A DNA stretch of 8,607 bases from a bacterium (lineage in GTDB: Bacteria; JALSQH01). This document shows positions 5,768-8,607 of this stretch, in pieces; position 1 is the first letter of the stretch; each line of letters begins with the position of its first letter. Location of the stretch: contig JALSQH010000192.1 in assembly GCA_026985515.1 (NCBI GenBank), positions 1 to 8,607 on the forward strand, given 5' to 3'. Under the pieces are notes generated by a model that was not told where the DNA came from, ran no database searches, and worked only from the letters and a program-made list of their open reading frames with translations. Made by a program: the position numbers and the translations under genes.

Positions 5768-7417
5768 ATGTGGTATCAGTTCCTTCTGGCGCTTCTGGTG
5801 ATTCTCTCTTACTACGGGATAGGGGTTCTCTTTATAAAGGGGAATGAATGGGACAGATTCCTTACGGGAAGTGTTGTAGCAGGTATTTATCTTTTTATTC
5901 TTGTCCACACAAATTTTCTCTATTCTCCTCTAATTTTTTTCCTCCTGATTTTTTCCATACCGGGTGCTGTGGCACTTTTAAGGAAAGCAGAAACCTCATG
6001 CCTGTTAACCAGATGTCATTACCTGGTATTGAGTCTTTTCATTCCTCTATTTTTTCTCGCAGTAACTCCTCCACACAGATTTTATGATCCCCTTTACTAT
6101 CAGTTCACCATCCCGCAGTGGTATGTGATAAAGCATGGTTTTTTCTGGGATCCCAATTTCCAGCCATCCCTTTTTGCCCTTTTTGGAAATCTCCTTTATA
6201 TACCTTTTTTCTTTTTGCATTCCGATACTGGACCTCAGATTCTCACCCTTTTTGCTTTTTTCCTGACCGTTATCATCTTTCATGAAACACTTAAAAGGTT
6301 TTTCAATGAAAAATCTCTCCTTCCTCTGATCATTTTTGTTACCACCCCATTTATCTATTTCATGTCTCCTTTCGGATATGATGGTTTTCTCCAGACGCTC
6401 TTCTTTTCAGGAGCAATTTATCATCTTTTCACCAGAGAAGAAAAATCTTCTCTCTTCCTCGCCGGTCTGTATCTTGGTGCTGGTGGTTCAACCAAATATC
6501 AGGGGCTGGTTCTTCTTGCTTTCATACTCTTATGGGTGCTTATTCTTTCACGGGACCTGAAGAAATTTGTGATCCTTTCTTCTATTTCTCTTTTTGTCGT
6601 TGCTCCCTGGTACATAAGAAACTGGATCGTTTCAGGTAATCCAATGTGGCCCTTTTTAAATTCATTTTTCGGCCTGAAGAGTGTTTACAGACAGGATATT
6701 GTGGGGGCAACTCTTCATTTTAAAAAAGATATTCTTCACAGTTACTTTTTAAGATTCTTCCTGTGGAATTACATAAAACCTGAGCGGGGACTTCAGAGTA
6801 TTTCGGGTCCACTGTATCTTGCTCTGATCCCATGGTCACTTTTCAATTTCAGAAAAAGGGAGATCAGAACTGGATGGTACATTCTTCTCTCATTTGTCCC
6901 TTTTGCCTACATACTCTTTTCAAATCCGAGATACTACATACCATTTCACATGGTAATGGCGTATCTATCTTTTGAAGGGTTAAAGGTGTGGGTTGAAAAC
7001 TACAGATATATTTTTGTTCTCTTCTGGTTTACTGTGATTTTCCAGATTTCGATTGCATCTTCAGAGATCTACAGAAGTATTAAATATGTTTTTTCCAGAG
7101 AGACCCCCGAACAATTCCTCCGTCAGAATGAAGAATCGTATCAACTTTCTTCATTTACAGATTTTATTCCAGAAAATAAGCCTGTAATCGTCGTTAATTA
7201 CGAAAAGAACTTTTACCTGAGACGCCTGACATATGTCGTGAGGTTACGGGATGAACCTGCAAGCTGGAAGAAGATAAAGGCACTGAGCTTCAGATATAAT
7301 ACCAGATGGGTTGTTACTCCCTATCCCTTTATAGTCACCTGTACCCCTTTTGCTCCTGTAAAGGATACAGAGAAGTTTACTCTCTGGTTCAGGGGCCCTG
7401 AACATCCTCTTCCCTGA
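5768..7417 (+). CDS. Multi-pass GT-C glycosyltransferase (PMT/ArnT-like, GT39-type)
   Basis: The 549-aa protein has about 10-11 hydrophobic segments over residues 1-440 and a soluble C-terminal part (about 441-549). GT-C enzymes transfer a sugar from a polyprenyl-phosphate donor on the periplasmic side of the inner membrane. The typical first-loop motif is present: PPHRFYDPLYYQFTIPQWY (101-119), with the probable catalytic Asp107. It is followed by the family-like STKYQG (241-246) and PWYIRNWIVSGNPMWPF (280-296), and by a conserved NPRYYIPF loop (386-393). The tail resembles the ESYQL..F.PENKPVIVVNYEKNFYLRR pattern often seen at the end of such enzymes. Acceptor and donor cannot be read from sequence; LPS or another surface glycan is suggested by neighbouring kds genes, but these are on the other strand. 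ATG follows directly after the stop of the 47-aa ORF, with only a weak GGGG upstream, so translation is probably coupled. Its 3' end overlaps kdsC by 29 nt. Confidence 0.85.
   Translation: MWYQFLLALLVILSYYGIGVLFIKGNEWDRFLTGSVVAGIYLFILVHTNFLYSPLIFFLLIFSIPGAVALLRKAETSCLLTRCHYLVLSLFIPLFFLAVTPPHRFYDPLYYQFTIPQWYVIKHGFFWDPNFQPSLFALFGNLLYIPFFFLHSDTGPQILTLFAFFLTVIIFHETLKRFFNEKSLLPLIIFVTTPFIYFMSPFGYDGFLQTLFFSGAIYHLFTREEKSSLFLAGLYLGAGGSTKYQGLVLLAFILLWVLILSRDLKKFVILSSISLFVVAPWYIRNWIVSGNPMWPFLNSFFGLKSVYRQDIVGATLHFKKDILHSYFLRFFLWNYIKPERGLQSISGPLYLALIPWSLFNFRKREIRTGWYILLSFVPFAYILFSNPRYYIPFHMVMAYLSFEGLKVWVENYRYIFVLFWFTVIFQISIASSEIYRSIKYVFSRETPEQFLRQNEESYQLSSFTDFIPENKPVIVVNYEKNFYLRRLTYVVRLRDEPASWKKIKALSFRYNTRWVVTPYPFIVTCTPFAPVKDTEKFTLWFRGPEHPLP
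7387..7403. repeat. Short inverted repeat at the convergent gene ends
   Basis: GTTCAGG (7387-7393) and CCTGAAC (7397-7403) form a perfect 7-bp GC-rich stem with a GGC loop. It sits inside the 29-nt overlap between the glycosyltransferase and kdsC and contains the kdsC stop codon. Hairpin potential exists on both strands, so it could slow or end transcription from either side. There is no clean T-run right after it in either direction, so calling it an intrinsic terminator would go too far. Confidence 0.35.
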
Positions 7418-7937
7418 AGAATTTCTCCCCCGCTTTTTCCCATTCTTCTTTTGTTTTCAGTATCATCTCAATAACTTCCCTTACAGCTCCCTTACCCCCG
7501 GGAGATGATGTTATGTAAAGAGCTTCATTTTTTACCTCAGCTGCTGCGTCTCCAACTGCAACTGGAAACCCCACCTTCCTCATTATTGGCAGATCAACGA
7601 TATCATCACCAATGTATGCCACTTCCTCCCATGAAATACCCCATTTTTCAAGGAGTTTTTCCCCCGATTCCACCTTGCAGTGTGTACCCTGAATTACATC
7701 CACCCCAAGTTCATGAGCCCGGAAATCCACAGGTTTTGAAACTCTTCCTGAGAGGAATGCAAATTTGTACCCTGCAGAAAGCCACATTTTTATTCCATTG
7801 CCATCTCTGACATTGAAAATTTTCAGTTCCTCTCCTCTGGAGTCAATGATAATTTCTCCTGAGGTAAGCACTCCATCAATGTCAGAGATTATTGCCCTGA
7901 TCTTTTTTATTATCTCTTCCATATTTTTCAGTCTCAC
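7389..7937 (-). CDS. kdsC: 3-deoxy-D-manno-octulosonate 8-phosphate phosphatase KdsC
   Basis: KdsC removes the phosphate from Kdo-8-phosphate in the cytoplasm, giving free Kdo for CMP-Kdo synthesis and the LPS inner core. It is a cap-less HAD-family phosphatase; family members act as tetramers. The 182-aa protein carries all motifs: DIDGVLTSG with nucleophile Asp19 and Asp21, ELKIFNVRDGNGIK (37-50), FLSGRVS with Ser63 (motif II), QGTHCK with Lys88 (motif III), YIGDDIVDLP (108-117; motif IV) and SPGGKGAVRE (145-154). The GTG at 7937 is chosen because GAGG lies about 6 nt upstream. An ATG at 7922 (177 aa) would remove only five residues and has a poorer ribosome site. The start lies inside the 3' end of kdsD (56-nt overlap), so coupled translation is expected. 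The 3' end overlaps the convergent glycosyltransferase. Length is normal for the family. Confidence 0.95.
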   Translation of the reverse strand: MRLKNMEEIIKKIRAIISDIDGVLTSGEIIIDSRGEELKIFNVRDGNGIKMWLSAGYKFAFLSGRVSKPVDFRAHELGVDVIQGTHCKVESGEKLLEKWGISWEEVAYIGDDIVDLPIMRKVGFPVAVGDAAAEVKNEALYITSSPGGKGAVREVIEMILKTKEEWEKAGEKFFREEDVQGP

Positions 7938-8607
7938 GTATGCCCTCTTTCAGAATATCATGTATGTGAATAATGCCTATTACTTCCCTTGAATCCTCTC
8001 GTGGAACAACAAATAGTGATGTTATGGCATGATCCTCCATCTTTTTCAACGCCCTGCTGGCAAGCGCCTGTGGTAGAATTGTTTTGGGATTGGGAGTCAT
8101 GATTTCTGAAGCTCTCATTTTAAGCATTTTTGAACCATATCTCTCTAAAGCTCTCCTGAGATCCCCATCTGATATGCATCCCACGAGATTATTCCCCTCA
8201 AATACACCGGTGATTCCCAGTCTCTTGGAGGTGATTTCCAGTATCACCTTTTCCATTATTTCATCTCTTCCCACCCTCGGGATCTCATCTCCCACATGCA
8301 TCAGATCAGAAACTCTGAGGAGCAGTGATTTCCCCAGTGCCCCTGCAGGGTGGAACATGGCAAAATCCTCTTCAGTGAATCCCTTCAGTTTCATGAGGGT
8401 TATTGCTAAGGCATCTCCCAGAGCCAGCATAACTGTGGTGGATGAGGTGGGAGCAAGTCCATAGGGACATGCTTCCCTCGTTATTTTAACTGGTATGACC
8501 ACATCGCTGTACCTCGCAAGGGTGGAATTGAGATTTCCGGTTATTCCTATGAGGGGGATATCCCATCTTTTGATTATGGGCAGGATAGTTGTGACCTCTT
8601 CAGTTTC
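7882..8607 (-). CDS. kdsD: D-arabinose 5-phosphate isomerase KdsD/KpsF (N-terminus cut by window edge)
   Basis: The enzyme interconverts D-ribulose 5-phosphate and D-arabinose 5-phosphate in the cytoplasm, the first step toward Kdo. The frame is open to the right edge, giving 241 visible residues of a protein usually near 320-330 aa. The missing part holds the start of the SIS domain. The visible SIS part has ETEEVTTILP (1-10), GITGNLNSTLARYSDVV (21-37), EACPYGLAPTSSTT (45-58), LGDALA (63-68) and FHPAGALGK (85-93), whose histidine (86) corresponds to the active-site histidine of the family. Two CBS domains follow: about residues 103-158 (LVGCISDGDLRRAL) and 170-222 (MTPNPKTI to IGIIHIHDILKEGI). 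The last 18 residues (RETEKYGRDNKKDQGNNL) run past the usual end of the second CBS domain and are encoded by DNA shared with the kdsC start. kpsF (capsule) paralogues look the same, but the tight link with kdsC favours kdsD. An apparent later start at 8502 (GTG) is only an internal valine codon. Confidence 0.95.
   Translation of the reverse strand, partial: ETEEVTTILPIIKRWDIPLIGITGNLNSTLARYSDVVIPVKITREACPYGLAPTSSTTVMLALGDALAITLMKLKGFTEEDFAMFHPAGALGKSLLLRVSDLMHVGDEIPRVGRDEIMEKVILEITSKRLGITGVFEGNNLVGCISDGDLRRALERYGSKMLKMRASEIMTPNPKTILPQALASRALKKMEDHAITSLFVVPREDSREVIGIIHIHDILKEGIRETEKYGRDNKKDQGNNL

Noticed and set aside
7387-7403. Intrinsic terminator at the convergent ends
   Set aside because: The stem is good but short, and no run of T follows directly on either strand; kept only as an inverted repeat.
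8084-8464. 126-codon plus-strand frame
   Set aside because: It is antisense to the conserved SIS/CBS coding of kdsD, with no family resemblance.
7882-8502. kdsD starting at GTG 8502
   Set aside because: The upstream 35 codons in the same frame encode conserved KdsD sequence (ETEEVTTILP, GITGNLNSTLA), so the gene continues beyond the window and 8502 is an internal valine.
1-8607. CRISPR array, tRNA/rRNA, insertion sequence, toxin-antitoxin or defence system
   Set aside because: No direct-repeat series, no RNA-gene-like stretch and no transposase or nuclease motifs were seen. The window is fully occupied by housekeeping-type envelope and cofactor genes.

Overview
The window is one densely packed stretch of chromosome from a Gram-negative (diderm) bacterium. 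It is coding almost end to end and has no stretch over 100 bases without a gene. The outer membrane is inferred from the Kdo pathway enzymes KdsD and KdsC (lipopolysaccharide core sugar) and from an MlaE-type lipid-transport permease. Codon use is rich in AGA/AGG and ATA, and the DNA is AT-leaning. That pattern is common in thermophilic or deep-branching lineages, but I cannot name the organism from sequence alone.

Left part (1 to about 1989, minus strand): a three-gene membrane/lipid operon, mlaE - yihY/brkB-like - plsY. Its junctions are 2 nt and a 4-nt ATGA overlap, and plsY runs off the left edge. MlaE moves phospholipid between membranes, PlsY makes lysophosphatidic acid, and the YihY/BrkB-like protein is an integral membrane protein of unclear role.

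Middle (2004 to 7417, plus strand): a convincing sigma-70-type promoter (TTGAAA - 16 bp - TATAAT) and a Shine-Dalgarno site precede a TTG-started class A penicillin-binding protein (PBP1A type). It is followed without gaps by moaA (ATGA overlap), a previously uncalled 47-codon membrane mini-gene (GTG start, excellent AGGAGG site) and a multi-pass GT-C glycosyltransferase that starts directly after the mini-gene's stop. The four genes read as one transcription unit mixing cell-wall synthesis, molybdenum-cofactor synthesis and lipid-linked sugar transfer.

Right part (7389 to 8607, minus strand): kdsD (5' end beyond the window) and kdsC, overlapping by 56 nt. They converge on the glycosyltransferase, and the two stop-codon ends overlap by 29 nt around a small inverted repeat.

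Most of the window is envelope biogenesis: phospholipid, peptidoglycan, LPS sugar and a glycosyltransferase. moaA is the functional outlier. I see no mobile elements, RNA genes, CRISPR arrays or defence systems. The least-described item is the 47-aa membrane protein. The divergent promoter region, with its A9 tract, is the most interesting regulatory spot.
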